Counted from the stretch's first letter, positions 49,124-58,992 are shown. The stretch is DNA of 64,000 bases from Rothia dentocariosa ATCC 17931 (GCF_000164695.2 NC_014643.1:1736001-1800000), one strand, 5' to 3'. Translations and numbers: made by a program. The notes: generated by a model not told the origin, from the sequence alone.

Positions 49124-49324
49124 ATGGGTAAGAAACAACAAAACTCTACAGAAAATGCTGATAGCCATGAGTCCCTTGAAGAAGCTGATTACCAGGAGTT
49201 TGAAACACAGCTGCAGGCTGTTTTAGCGATGGATCCTGTAGAGCGTATTCGGGCCTATGGAACCTTAGTTGATAACCTCGAAGATAATGTACGTTTTTCC
49301 CGAGAACCCGGGGAGAACTCCTAG
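49124..49324 (+). CDS. Small acidic protein (Rv1693 position)
   Basis: 66 aa, acidic, mostly helical ('ADYQEFETQLQAVLAMDPVERIRAYGTLVDNLEDNV'). It starts 4 nt after the HAD stop and its TAG stop directly abuts the tlyA GTG, so translation is tightly coupled. M. tuberculosis has a small gene (Rv1693) at the same place. No function known. Confidence 0.75.
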   Translation: MGKKQQNSTENADSHESLEEADYQEFETQLQAVLAMDPVERIRAYGTLVDNLEDNVRFSREPGENS

Positions 49325-50059
49325 GTGCGGCTCGATAAATTTCTTGCCGAGCATGGGCTTGTTGCATCTCGTACTTTAGCGGCAAAACTTATTGATGCCG
49401 GGTGCGTGAGTGTTAATGGGAAAATTGTGTATAAGGCATCGCAGCCTGTACATCGTGACGATGATGTACTGGTACAAGAAAGCCCTCTTACAGAATATGT
49501 GAGTCGTGCCGGGCATAAACTTGCTGGTGCCTTAGATATTTTTACGCACATAACTGTAGCCGGTCGTCGCTGTCTGGACGCAGGTGCCTCTACCGGAGGA
49601 TTTACCGACGTACTCTTGCGCCGTGGGGCTTCACATATTGCAGCAGTTGATGTGGGTCATGGTCAACTTGTTGAGTCGTTACGTGTGGATCCCCGGGTCG
49701 ATGCTTATGAAGGTCTTAACGTACGGTATCTTACCCCAGAAGATATTGGGGGGTTAGTTTCCCTAGTTGTCTCTGACCTATCTTTTATCTCGTTGACGTT
49801 AGTCATAGATGCTCTTGCGCAGGTAACCGAGGAAGATGGGGACTTAGTGCTCATGGTGAAACCACAATTTGAAGTAGGAAAACATCAAATTGGGCGTGCA
49901 GGAGTGGTTACAGATCCTCAAGCACATGCTTTCGCCGTGCGTAAGGTGCAAGACTCGGCTCAATCATGTGGTCTTCGCGTGATAGATACTGTGCAAAGTC
50001 CTTTACCCGGGCAAGATGGTAACGTCGAATTTTTCTTATGGTGCAAGAAGCAGAAATAA
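49325..50059 (+). CDS. tlyA: TlyA family rRNA 2'-O-methyltransferase
   Basis: 244 aa. N-terminal S4 domain (1-60, 'MRLDKFLAEHGLVASRTLAAKLIDAGCVSVNG') and an FtsJ-like methyltransferase domain with motif I 'LDAGASTGGFTDVLL' and 'VVSDLSFISL'. TlyA methylates C1409 of 16S and C1920 of 23S rRNA, which makes ribosomes sensitive to capreomycin; the family was first named haemolysin. It starts at a GTG immediately after the previous stop. Confidence 0.93.
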   Translation: MRLDKFLAEHGLVASRTLAAKLIDAGCVSVNGKIVYKASQPVHRDDDVLVQESPLTEYVSRAGHKLAGALDIFTHITVAGRRCLDAGASTGGFTDVLLRRGASHIAAVDVGHGQLVESLRVDPRVDAYEGLNVRYLTPEDIGGLVSLVVSDLSFISLTLVIDALAQVTEEDGDLVLMVKPQFEVGKHQIGRAGVVTDPQAHAFAVRKVQDSAQSCGLRVIDTVQSPLPGQDGNVEFFLWCKKQK

Positions 50060-50186
50060 CAGACAAACCTTTTTATCGAAATAATATTCTAGAAAATATG
50101 TTCCAGTATAATGGGAAATTCGGCTATACTAAAGAAGTAGTCGTGGGATAATTCGCAAATAATGCCTGCTGTGAGGAGGGTAGAAC

Positions 50187-51155
50187 GTGTCAATAACGGA
50201 AAATCGTAAAATTCTAGTCTTTGCGCATACTGGCCGCAAAGAAGCACGGGATGCAGCCCGCCAGGCGTGTAAACAGCTGCATAGTGCAGGTCTAGTGCCC
50301 GTGATGAACCGTTCTGATCTGGAAGCCTTGACGGAAAATTGGGACGATCCGGTGCCTGTGCAGGTGGTGCATGAGAGTGTTGCGCTTATTGATATTGAGC
50401 TTGGTATGGTCCTCGGCGGTGATGGTTCTATCTTGCGTGCTGCAGAAATGGTGCGACATACAAGCATTCCGCTGATCGGCGTGAATCTGGGACACGTAGG
50501 ATTCTTAGCGGAATCGGAAGAAAGTGATCTGCAAGAAACTGTAGACCGCATCGTCAAGAGCGAGTATGCGGTCGAAGAGCGTATGGCAATCGACATTGAA
50601 GTATGGCACGAGGAGAAACGTGTTCATACGGATTGGGCGCTTAATGAAGTAAGCGTTGAAAAAGGCAACCGCGAGAAGATGATTGAGGTCATCATTGAGG
50701 TAGATCGTAAGCCAATAAGCACATTTGGCTGTGATGGTGTGGTGATAGGTACGCCCACGGGATCCACCGCATACGCATTTTCAGGTGGGGGACCGGTAGT
50801 CTGGCCCGAGGTAGAAGCTATATTATTGGTGCCGCTTTCAGCACATGCCCTTTTTGCACGACCGCTAGTAGCATCTCCGTCTTCTATGGTAGCTGTTGAA
50901 ATGATGGCTCATGGTGCATCCGGTGTGTTGTGGTGCGATGGACGGCGTATGAATGATCTGCTGCCCGGTTCCCGTATTGAGGTGCGTAAATCTGAAAAAC
51001 CAGTGCTTTTGGCACGTATCCACCCCGCCCCGTTCTCTGAACGGCTGGTTCGTAAGTTTGCTCTGCCTATTCGAGGATGGCGAGGCCCAACCTCTGAGGA
51101 AGAGCGTGAGGCGTGTGATGCCGGTGAAAAAAACAGCTCACAAGATCCTCATTAG
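50187..51155 (+). CDS. nadK: NAD kinase
   Basis: Phosphorylates NAD to NADP. 322 aa from a GTG behind the strong RBS GAGGAGG. The GGDGS motif is at 77-81, with 'NLGHVGFLAESE', 'ALNEVSVEKGNREKM' and the glycine-rich 'GVVIGTPTGSTAYAFSGGGPVVWP'. Conserved position between tlyA and recN. The C-terminal ~30 residues are a polar tail. A possible own promoter (TATACT near 50123) lies in the 127-bp gap after tlyA. Confidence 0.96.
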   Translation: MSITENRKILVFAHTGRKEARDAARQACKQLHSAGLVPVMNRSDLEALTENWDDPVPVQVVHESVALIDIELGMVLGGDGSILRAAEMVRHTSIPLIGVNLGHVGFLAESEESDLQETVDRIVKSEYAVEERMAIDIEVWHEEKRVHTDWALNEVSVEKGNREKMIEVIIEVDRKPISTFGCDGVVIGTPTGSTAYAFSGGGPVVWPEVEAILLVPLSAHALFARPLVASPSSMVAVEMMAHGASGVLWCDGRRMNDLLPGSRIEVRKSEKPVLLARIHPAPFSERLVRKFALPIRGWRGPTSEEEREACDAGEKNSSQDPH

Positions 51156-51295
51156 TTTATATCTGGTACTCACACGGAAACCGAATGTTTGGGTACTCCA
51201 GCAGGAAGTCGGTCAGTGCAATAGAGTCGCACATAGCTTGCGTATGTGGCACGACTCCAGCCCCTATGCGGTAAGGACTTTAAGGTAGACGCATC

Positions 51296-53005
51296 GTGAT
51301 TGAAGAAATCCATATTCGGGACTTGGGCATTATTACTGATGCTCGATTACCCTTGCAGCCCGGGCTGTCGGTTCTAACAGGTGAAACTGGTGCCGGTAAA
51401 ACTATGGTCGTTACGGCGCTTGGTATGCTTCTTGGGGCACGTAGTGATGCTGCAAGTGTGCGTCAAGGGGCAAAGAGCGCCTTAGCGGAAGCCATTGTGC
51501 GCCTACCTCAAGAACATAAGGCTTTGACCCTCGCGGAAGAAGTGGGCGGAACAGTTGACCCGGTAGATGAAAAAACAAGCGAACTTCTCTTAGCTCGCAC
51601 CGTTAATGCTTCTGGGCGTTCTCGAGCACATGTAGGAGGATGCACCGCGCCTGTCGGTAAGCTTTCAGATATTGGGCAAACTCTTGTAGCTGTGCACGGT
51701 CAGTCGGATCAATTGCGTCTCAAGTCTGCCAGCGAGCAACGTCGTGCACTAGACCTTTATGCGGGCGAAAAGCTTTTTGACCTGTTGGAGAAGTACCAGC
51801 ATACCTATGAGCGGTACCGAGTCGCAGCCGCTGAATATAAAGAGGTTCGTGAGAATTCTCGTGCACGAGCATTAGAGGCGCAAAGCTTGCAGGGGGCGCT
51901 TGAAGAAATAGACTCCGTAAACCCACAGATGGGCGAGGACGAAGCGCTTAAGAATGAAAGCATCAAACTGATGAATGTTGAGGCGCTTCGTACCGCAACC
52001 GGTGTTGCAGCGGCGGCGCTGTCGGGCAGCGAATATACGGAAGGTACAGAGGCAAATGTACTGAGTCTTCTGGATGCGGCACATACATCTCTTTTGGGAC
52101 AAGCCGATGCTGATAGCGATATAGAGAATTTAGCTCAACGGGTTAACGAACTTTTAGTTCTGGCGACTGATATTGCCACCGATATTTCTACCTATTCGAC
52201 CTCGTTAGATTCTGAAGGGCCTGAACGCCTAGCGCAGGTACAGGAGCGTCGTGCGCAGCTGAAAACTTTGACGCGAAAATATGGTGCAGATATTGCGGAA
52301 GTCCTTGAGTGGGCCGAAGAATCTCGTGATCGCCTGACTCACCTTGTTGATGATCCAGAGCGACAGGAATCTCTGGAACAAGAGCTCACCGACCTGCGTC
52401 AGGCTTTAGGAGAGCAGGCAACTCAGCTTATGAAAGCGCGTCAAGAAGCCGCTTCGCGTTTAGCGGATTCTGTTAGTGAAGAACTAACCGCGCTTGCCAT
52501 GCCGAATGCTTCTCTTGTTGTTGAAGTTGCCGAGGCAGATAAATTTTCAATTCATGGTCGTGACACAGTGACCTTTATGCTTGCTCCGCATCGTGAGGCA
52601 ACCCCTCGTCCACTTGGGAAAGGCGTCTCTGGAGGTGAGCTTTCGCGCGTAATGCTTGCGTTGGAGGTTGTGTTGGCGGAAGTGGATCCGGTACCTACCT
52701 TTATCTTTGACGAAGTAGATTCGGGCGTTGGCGGTAAGGCTGCTATTGAGATTGGTCGCAGGCTTGCAATGCTTGCCCAGCATGTACAAGTTTTGGTGGT
52801 AACTCACCTACCACAGGTTGCGGCTTTCGCGGATCAGCATATTCTGGTCCTTAAAAATGATGACGCATCGTTATCGAAAGTACAGGTGCTTTCTGACCAA
52901 GAGCGTGTTGTGGAACTCGCTCGTATGCTCGCCGGACACGATCAGTCGGAAGCAGCCCAAGAACACGCGCGAGAGCTTTTACGCGCAGGGGACCAGCTTG
53001 AGTAA
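51296..53005 (+). CDS. recN: DNA repair protein RecN
   Basis: SMC-like ATPase of double-strand-break repair. 569 aa. Walker A GETGAGKT is at 29-36, central coiled coils with a hinge cover about 150-370, ABC signature 'GKGVSGGELSRVMLALE', Walker B 'TFIFDEVDSGVGG'. It starts at a GTG 13 nt after TAAGG. I see no convincing SOS box in the 140 bp upstream. In other actinobacteria two genes (Rv1697/Rv1698 type) separate recN and pyrG; here only a 240-bp gap does. Confidence 0.96.
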   Translation: MIEEIHIRDLGIITDARLPLQPGLSVLTGETGAGKTMVVTALGMLLGARSDAASVRQGAKSALAEAIVRLPQEHKALTLAEEVGGTVDPVDEKTSELLLARTVNASGRSRAHVGGCTAPVGKLSDIGQTLVAVHGQSDQLRLKSASEQRRALDLYAGEKLFDLLEKYQHTYERYRVAAAEYKEVRENSRARALEAQSLQGALEEIDSVNPQMGEDEALKNESIKLMNVEALRTATGVAAAALSGSEYTEGTEANVLSLLDAAHTSLLGQADADSDIENLAQRVNELLVLATDIATDISTYSTSLDSEGPERLAQVQERRAQLKTLTRKYGADIAEVLEWAEESRDRLTHLVDDPERQESLEQELTDLRQALGEQATQLMKARQEAASRLADSVSEELTALAMPNASLVVEVAEADKFSIHGRDTVTFMLAPHREATPRPLGKGVSGGELSRVMLALEVVLAEVDPVPTFIFDEVDSGVGGKAAIEIGRRLAMLAQHVQVLVVTHLPQVAAFADQHILVLKNDDASLSKVQVLSDQERVVELARMLAGHDQSEAAQEHARELLRAGDQLE

Positions 53006-53244
53006 ACAGGTGCTGAAAAGATAATGGTCATAGCTGATATATCTGGAGGAGTATTCCAAGGATATTCGGTAGTGTTGGGGCGCAGATATTTCTAGAGGCC
53101 GTTGTGGTGCAACACGGTATTCAGCGGTAGGTGAAGCGTTTATTATGGCGTAAAAACTGCGCGAAATACGGGAAAAAGCTCATTAAATCTAGGGAAGAGA
53201 AACGCTCTCGTTCGCTAGTGTTCTATTGGATAGGGGAAAAGAAA

Positions 53245-54942
53245 ATGGTAAGCTTGAATTCCGTGGTGAATGAAAATAATAACGCTCTTAACGCGTCCGC
53301 TAACGGTAAGGTAACCCGCCAAATCTTTGTTACGGGTGGTGTTGCTTCTTCTCTCGGTAAAGGTCTTTCAGCTTCTTCTCTCGGTCAGATTCTACGTTCT
53401 CGTGGCCTATCGGTCACGATGCAGAAATTTGACCCGTACCTTAACGTAGACCCCGGTACCATGAACCCTTTCCAGCACGGCGAAGTCTTTGTAACTGACG
53501 ATGGTGCTGAAACAGACCTTGATATTGGGCATTACGAACGCTTTCTTGATGAGAACCTTGACCAATCCGCTAACGTTACAACCGGTCAGGTGTACTCGAC
53601 CGTTATCGCAAAAGAACGTCGCGGAGAATATTTGGGCGATACCGTGCAGGTTATTCCTCATATCACTGATGAAATCAAAGCACGTATGCGTTACGCCGCC
53701 GAAATCGAGAACGCGCCCGATATCATCATCACCGAAATCGGCGGTACGGTAGGCGATATTGAATCGCTGCCCTTTATGGAAGCGGCACGCCAAGTACGCC
53801 GTGACGTTGGACGCCAGAACGTGTTTTTCCTCCATGTATCTTTGGTACCCTTTATCGGCCCTTCCGGCGAACTCAAAACGAAGCCTACTCAGCATTCCGT
53901 TGCAGCATTACGTGGTTTGGGTATCCTGCCCGATGGCTTGATTCTGCGTTGTGAGCGTGATGTTCCGGAATCGCATCGCGCCAAAATCGGTAACGCCTGC
54001 GATGTTGATACTGCCGCCGTTATCTCATGTCCCGATGCCCCCAGCATCTACGATATTCCCAAAACCCTTCATTCCCAGAAGCTCGACGATTATATTCTGG
54101 ATTACTTTGGCATGACTGCCCCTGAGCCAGATTTCACGCAGTGGGATCGTTTGTTGGATGCGGTGCACCGCCCCTCCGCCGACGTTAACATTGCCCTCGT
54201 GGGTAAGTATATCGATCTTCCCGATGCATACCTCTCGGTTTCTGAGGCTCTGCGCGCCGGGGGCTTTGCGAATAATGCAAAGGTCAATATCAAATGGGTC
54301 GCTGCAGACCTATGCGCCACCGATGAAGACGCAGACCATCAGCTGCACGATATGGATGCCATTTTAGTACCCGGCGGTTTCGGTATTCGCGGTCTGGACG
54401 GCAAGATCGGCGCATTGAAATATGCTCGTGAACATAAGATTCCTACTCTGGGCATTTGCCTGGGGCTGCAGTCCATGGTGATTGAGTACGCTCGAAACGT
54501 TTTGAATCTTTCTGACGCATCCTCAACCGAGTTTGACCCGGAGACATCGGTTCCGGTCATTGCCACGATTGAAGAACAAAAGCAGTTTGTGGAAGGCGCA
54601 GGTGATTTGGGCGGAACCATGCGTTTGGGCCTGTACACAGCTAACCTGGTTCCCGGTTCACAGGTTGCTCAGGCCTATGACGAGACCGAAGTGGCGGAAC
54701 GGCATCGTCACCGGTACGAAGTTAATAACGAGTACCGTGAACAGCTTGAGAACGCGGGCTTGGTTATCTCCGGCACTTCACCGGATTCCTCGCTCGTGGA
54801 GTATGTTGAGCTCCCCGCTGATGTGCATCCTTACTATGTGGCGACTCAGGCTCATCCGGAGTACCGTTCGCGTCCTACGCGGCCGCATCCGCTTTTTGCG
54901 GGGCTGGTGAAAGCAGCTCTCAAACGTAGCGGTAAAGAATAA
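53245..54942 (+). CDS. pyrG: CTP synthase
   Basis: Makes CTP from UTP, ATP and glutamine. 565 aa from the ATG at 53245, with GGGGAAAAG 3 nt upstream; the far longer frame to 53131 is not conserved-looking. An amidoligase domain ('[23 protein letters not shown]', '[22 protein letters not shown]') is followed by a class I glutaminase domain with nucleophile Cys in 'LGICLGLQ' and the His/Glu pair in 'QAHPEY'. All catalytic residues are present, unlike the HisH-like protein. A perfect terminator follows. Confidence 0.97.
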   Translation: MVSLNSVVNENNNALNASANGKVTRQIFVTGGVASSLGKGLSASSLGQILRSRGLSVTMQKFDPYLNVDPGTMNPFQHGEVFVTDDGAETDLDIGHYERFLDENLDQSANVTTGQVYSTVIAKERRGEYLGDTVQVIPHITDEIKARMRYAAEIENAPDIIITEIGGTVGDIESLPFMEAARQVRRDVGRQNVFFLHVSLVPFIGPSGELKTKPTQHSVAALRGLGILPDGLILRCERDVPESHRAKIGNACDVDTAAVISCPDAPSIYDIPKTLHSQKLDDYILDYFGMTAPEPDFTQWDRLLDAVHRPSADVNIALVGKYIDLPDAYLSVSEALRAGGFANNAKVNIKWVAADLCATDEDADHQLHDMDAILVPGGFGIRGLDGKIGALKYAREHKIPTLGICLGLQSMVIEYARNVLNLSDASSTEFDPETSVPVIATIEEQKQFVEGAGDLGGTMRLGLYTANLVPGSQVAQAYDETEVAERHRHRYEVNNEYREQLENAGLVISGTSPDSSLVEYVELPADVHPYYVATQAHPEYRSRPTRPHPLFAGLVKAALKRSGKE

Positions 54943-54958
54943 GAACTTCCTTCATAAG

Positions 54959-54990
54959 AAGTCGCGGACTGCCGATGTAGTCCGCGACTT
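54959..54990 (+). terminator. Terminator of pyrG
   Basis: Perfect 12-bp stem (54959-54970 with 54979-54990, 8-nt loop) followed by a short TGCTCT tract. Confidence 0.88.
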
Positions 54991-55081
54991 TGCTCTGCCA
55001 AAGGAAAATAGAAACGTCAGCGCTGTCAGCTGATAGCTCTGTCCTTAAGGTTCTGATTCTGGCGACCGCAAGTATGCAAAT

Positions 55082-55087
55082 TAGAAT
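55082..55087 (+). promoter_or_regulatory. -10 box of leaderless Nudix gene
   Basis: TAGAAT ends 6 nt before the ATG at 55094; AGGGA in between is too close to serve as RBS. Confidence 0.5.
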
Positions 55088-55093
55088 AGGGAT

Positions 55094-55816
55094 ATGAACA
55101 CTTCAGAGAACAAGAATCCGTATCGAATAGACCCTATGTATGCTGATGTGATCGATGCTCCCTCTACGCGAGAAATCCTAAGCCGTGAGGTGCAGTATAG
55201 CGGATATGTTCTCCAAGCAGCCGTGGAACACTATGATCTCGACGGGCACGGTACCACTTTAACGCGGGATGTTATCGACATGCCCGGTTCCGTTGCGGTC
55301 GCCGCATTGAACAACTGGAATGAGATTTTGCTTCTGCGTCAGTATCGGCATCCCGTGCGTATGAACCTCTGGGAGGTTCCCGCAGGACTTCTTGATATTA
55401 CTGGTGAAGACCCTCTTTATGCAGCCCAGCGCGAACTCGCGGAAGAAACCGACCTTGGGGCTCATCGCTGGCGCAGCCTGGTCGATTATTACACGACTCC
55501 GGGAGCCGCTTCGGAAGCGGGCCGTATATACCTTGCCCAAGACCTGTACGAGATTCCTGAAGCAGACCGTATAGTACGCAGGGACGAAGAAGCGGAGATT
55601 ACCTACCGGTGGGTTCCGCTTGAACAGGCCGTACGCCTTGTGCTCGCGGGCCGACTACATAACGGTTTGGCTATTCAGGCTATTCTCGCGGCATATTGCG
55701 CGGTCGAGGCTCGGCAAGAGCAATTGCCCTTGCGAGATGCCGCCGATACCTGGGATTTTCACCCTTATTTGGGAGAGCGCCGTATCCGACCCGAAACTTT
55801 TAAACACGAGGAATAA
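55094..55816 (+). CDS. Nudix hydrolase, ADP-ribose pyrophosphatase type
   Basis: 240 aa. Nudix box 'GLLDITGEDPLYAAQRELAEETDLG' with the REUxEE core intact, preceded by the 'RQYRHPVRMNLWEVPAG' segment typical of ADP-ribose/NDP-sugar pyrophosphatases (NudF-like). It is the positional homologue of M. tuberculosis Rv1700. It hydrolyses ADP-ribose to AMP and ribose-5-phosphate. xerD starts 6 nt after the stop, so the two form an operon. Confidence 0.9.
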   Translation: MNTSENKNPYRIDPMYADVIDAPSTREILSREVQYSGYVLQAAVEHYDLDGHGTTLTRDVIDMPGSVAVAALNNWNEILLLRQYRHPVRMNLWEVPAGLLDITGEDPLYAAQRELAEETDLGAHRWRSLVDYYTTPGAASEAGRIYLAQDLYEIPEADRIVRRDEEAEITYRWVPLEQAVRLVLAGRLHNGLAIQAILAAYCAVEARQEQLPLRDAADTWDFHPYLGERRIRPETFKHEE

Positions 55817-55822
55817 TTCGCT

Positions 55823-56998
55823 ATGGTTTCTCAGCACCTGAGCGAAGGAATACATCGTATAAGTCCGCTTGAGCGGGATATTGAACAGTATCTTATTCAC
55901 CTGCGAGTTGAAAAAGGCAGCAGCGAGAATACGATAGCTTCGTATGCACGTGATTTAAGGCGGTATGTAGAATTTATGGCGTCACGCGGTATCATTGATG
56001 CCCACCGAATTCGCACTGCCGATGTGCGTGCCTTTATGCGTGAACTTGCCCAACCGTCACTGCCGCGTGCGGGGGAGAACAGAGATTCGGGGCATCCCAG
56101 CAAAAGCCAGGGAGAAAAACCATCTGAATCTGATACCCGAGCAGAGGAACTCGAAGACACCCTGGAGTCTTTGGCGGTTTCCCTCTACACCTCGGATCAG
56201 ACAAAGGCTCCTTCAACGAGTACGCGTGATGTCACACTGCCTCTGCCGCTGGGCCCTAATTCAATTGCACGTACCATGGCTGCAGTTCGTGGCGCGCATA
56301 GTTTCTGGCATGCTTCGCGCATCCTGGAGACCGATCCTGCCGCTGCCGTGAAACCGCCTAAAAATGTGAAGCGATTGCCCAAAGCCGTATCCGTGGAGCA
56401 AATGCAAAAGCTCCTTGCCATTCCCAGTCTTAAGACTCCTACCGGTCTGCGTAATCGAGCGATACTTGAGTTCTTATATGCTACCGGTGCGCGCGTGAGC
56501 GAGATGCTGGCAACAGATCTGGACGATATACACCTGGGCGAAAAACCCCGCGATGAAAACGGGGAATCTATTGCCGTGCCTGGGTATGTGCGTCTTTTCG
56601 GCAAAGGGGGTAAAGAGCGTTTAGTACCTTTGGGATCCTATGCGCAGAGGGCGCTGGAAGACTACATTGTGCGCGCTCGCCCCAAGTTTGCGTCGCACGG
56701 CAAAGGTACTGCTGCGCTTTTCCTCAACGGGCGGGGGAGCCGGCTGGGTCGACAGGGAGCATGGCTTATCCTCAAAGAAACAGCTGAGGAGGCGGGGCTG
56801 AGCTCTGATTTTTCGCCCCACTCTATTCGACACTCGTTTGCGACGCATCTTGTACAGGGCGGCGCCGATATTCGCGTGGTTCAGGAACTGTTGGGACACG
56901 CCTCGATTGCGACTACACAGGTGTATACCAAGGTTACTCCGGAAGGGATGCTGGAGGTTTACCGTATGGCGCATCCTCGTGCACATGAGCGTACTTAG
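55823..56998 (+). CDS. xerD: Site-specific tyrosine recombinase XerD with inserted segment
   Basis: Resolves chromosome dimers at dif with XerC or acts alone. Catalytic residues all present: Arg224 (TGARVSE), Lys264 (GKGGKERLVPL), His333/Arg336 (HSIRHSFATH), His359 (LLGHASIATTQ), Tyr368 (VYTKV). At 391 aa it is about 90 longer than usual. The extra part is a polar, Ser/Glu-rich stretch at residues about 78-143 inserted in the N-terminal core-binding domain, just before the helix 'SIARTMAAVRGAHSFW'. GAGGAA lies 10 nt before the ATG. Confidence 0.92.
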   Translation: MVSQHLSEGIHRISPLERDIEQYLIHLRVEKGSSENTIASYARDLRRYVEFMASRGIIDAHRIRTADVRAFMRELAQPSLPRAGENRDSGHPSKSQGEKPSESDTRAEELEDTLESLAVSLYTSDQTKAPSTSTRDVTLPLPLGPNSIARTMAAVRGAHSFWHASRILETDPAAAVKPPKNVKRLPKAVSVEQMQKLLAIPSLKTPTGLRNRAILEFLYATGARVSEMLATDLDDIHLGEKPRDENGESIAVPGYVRLFGKGGKERLVPLGSYAQRALEDYIVRARPKFASHGKGTAALFLNGRGSRLGRQGAWLILKETAEEAGLSSDFSPHSIRHSFATHLVQGGADIRVVQELLGHASIATTQVYTKVTPEGMLEVYRMAHPRAHERT

Positions 56999-57156
56999 TA
57001 GGTGATTAGTAGAAGTAGACTGTGGGGAATAGCTGCGATGAAGAACGACGACACTATGTCTGTATAGCTATGCCGACAAATATGTGTTTAAAGAGAAAAT
57101 ACGCCAATAAGATACTATAATTTAGCTTATTTATACGATTTACACTCTAAAGATGT

Positions 57157-57192
57157 AATATTTATGCTGTTTGTAACAGACATGTAAATATT
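57157..57192. promoter_or_regulatory. Nested inverted repeat, candidate operator of symporter gene
   Basis: AATATTTA (57157-57164) and TAAATATT (57185-57192) enclose CTGTT-TGT-AACAG (57167-57179). It lies in the AT-rich 343-bp gap between xerD and the symporter, the only clear structure there. Operator or leader hairpin. Confidence 0.4.
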
Positions 57193-57341
57193 CTGTTGCA
57201 ATGGCATATTTTAGTCAGAAAACACCCGCGTTAATGTTGCCGTAGGTGTAGCCTGTATAACATCCTGAATCCGGAACAATAAAGTTCTGGTCGGTATAGA
57301 CACACAGCACCGTGCGTCCCCGGCGCGAAAGGAAAGAATTA

Positions 57342-58769
57342 ATGAGTACGGAATCCGCAAAGAAACCGTTCTACAAAGACCCAACCCATATGCTTTACCT
57401 CTCGGTGATTGCCGCTGTGATCCTTGGGTGTATCTTGGGAATGACCGTTCCCGATTTTGCAAAAGAGCTGCAGCCCATCGGTACTGGTTTTATCGCTCTC
57501 ATCAAGATGATGATCGCCCCTGTAATTTTCTGCACGATTGTGCTGGGTGTAGGGTCTATTGCTAAGGCAGCAACCGTCGGCAAGGTCGGTGGATTGGCGC
57601 TGCTGTACTTCGTACTCATGTCGACCTTTGCCTTAGGAATTGGCTTGGTTGTAGGTAATATTATCGAGCCGGGAAGCTCGCTGCACTATGACCCGGCAAC
57701 AACGAAATACACGCTTCCAAATTCGTCTGAAGGACATGGCGGTGACAGCACTGTCTCGTTCCTGCTCAACATCGTGCCGACTTCTTTGCTTTCGGCATTG
57801 ACAAGCGGTAATATTCTGCAAACCCTTTTCGTGGCGCTTTTGACCGGCTTTGCCCTGCAGAAGATGGGGCCGGTTGGCGCTCCCATTCTCAAATTTCTGA
57901 CCTACTGTCAGGCGCTCGTATTCCGTCTGCTCATGATGATTATGTGGTTAGCGCCTGCTGGTGCGCTTGGTGCGATTGCAGCTGTTGTAGGTTCTACGGG
58001 TTCCCGTGCGATATCCTCAATGTTTATTTTGATGGTGGCATTCTATATCACTTGTATTCTCTTTGTCGTAATCGTTCTGGGCACTATTCTCAAGCTCGTA
58101 ACCGGTGTGAATATCTTTACCCTGTTGAAATATCTGGCGCGCGAATATCTCCTCATCTTCTCAACATCCTCGTCTGAGGCGGCGCTGCCGCGTCTTATCG
58201 CCAAAATGGAACACTTAGGTGTTTCGAAGCCTGTCGTAGGCGTTGTGGTTCCTACGGGGTATTCCTTTAACCTGGATGGCACCGCAATTTACCTGACGAT
58301 GAGCGCCCTCTTTGTTGCGGAGGCTATGGGGACTCCACTTGCATTAGGCGAGCAGATTTCTCTGCTGGTCTTCATGATCATTGCTTCGAAAGGAGCTGCC
58401 GGTGTTTCGGGCGCAGGGTTGGCGACCCTGGCAGGCGGTTTGCAGTCACACCGCCCCGACCTTGTTAATGGTGTGGGCTTGATCGTGGGAATCGATCGCT
58501 TCATGTCTGAAGCACGCGCGGTCACTAACTTCACAGGCAACGCAGTGGCGACGTTACTCATGGGGAAGATTGTTAAAGAGGTAGATATGGATCGTGTTCA
58601 TGCGGTGCTGAAAGGGGAGATCCCCTTTGACGAATCCACCATGGGCGGCGAACTACACGGTGACCAATACGTGGATAATGCGGTAAGTCAAAAATCTCCC
58701 ACCAAACAGATGTCCGTTGTGGCTGAACCAAAGATTAAAAATACTGTGACGCTACCGGAAGATCAATAA
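57342..58769 (+). CDS. Dicarboxylate/amino acid:cation symporter (DAACS)
   Basis: 475-aa GltP/DctA-type Na+ or H+ coupled uptake protein with about eight TM helices and two re-entrant hairpins. Signatures: 'STSSSEAALPRLIAKMEHLG' (HP1 serine motif), 'VVPTGYSFNLDGTAIYLTMSALFVAEA' (TM7, NMDGT-like) and 'GIDRFMSEARAVTNFTGNAVATLLM' (TM8; Arg and Asn set substrate binding, this form fits C4-dicarboxylate/glutamate carriers). The ATG at 57342 has AAGGAAAG upstream. Inserted between xerD and parA relative to M. tuberculosis gene order. Terminator downstream. Confidence 0.9.
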   Translation: MSTESAKKPFYKDPTHMLYLSVIAAVILGCILGMTVPDFAKELQPIGTGFIALIKMMIAPVIFCTIVLGVGSIAKAATVGKVGGLALLYFVLMSTFALGIGLVVGNIIEPGSSLHYDPATTKYTLPNSSEGHGGDSTVSFLLNIVPTSLLSALTSGNILQTLFVALLTGFALQKMGPVGAPILKFLTYCQALVFRLLMMIMWLAPAGALGAIAAVVGSTGSRAISSMFILMVAFYITCILFVVIVLGTILKLVTGVNIFTLLKYLAREYLLIFSTSSSEAALPRLIAKMEHLGVSKPVVGVVVPTGYSFNLDGTAIYLTMSALFVAEAMGTPLALGEQISLLVFMIIASKGAAGVSGAGLATLAGGLQSHRPDLVNGVGLIVGIDRFMSEARAVTNFTGNAVATLLMGKIVKEVDMDRVHAVLKGEIPFDESTMGGELHGDQYVDNAVSQKSPTKQMSVVAEPKIKNTVTLPEDQ

Positions 58770-58778
58770 GTTAAAAAG

Positions 58779-58827
58779 TATGCGGGGAGGTGTATCTGTT
58801 TCTAGGGGGAAAGCGCCTTCCCGCATA
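58779..58827 (+). terminator. Terminator of symporter gene
   Basis: 14-nt arms (58779-58792 and 58814-58827) with TATGCGGG/CCCGCATA at the base and at most one mismatch plus one wobble, 21-nt loop, 10 nt after the stop. Confidence 0.75.
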
Positions 58828-58992
58828 TTGCAAGGTCTGATTTAGCATGAGAATTACATAACGCTGTGGCTTATGGTGAGCGGGGCCTCTAGAATTCCCA
58901 AATATTTGGTTTATAGACCTGAACAGAGCGCGATGTAACATAATTCGTACGTAAAGCGAACTCACAAACCTGCTGAGCGGGCGTGTGTGGGG

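Noticed and set aside
51156..51295. SOS box upstream of recN
   Set aside because: CCGAATGTTTGGG resembles half-sites but is not palindromic; nothing better is present.
53131..53244. Extended pyrG N-terminus
   Set aside because: Lys/Arg-rich residues absent in CTP synthases; ATG 53245 has a good RBS.
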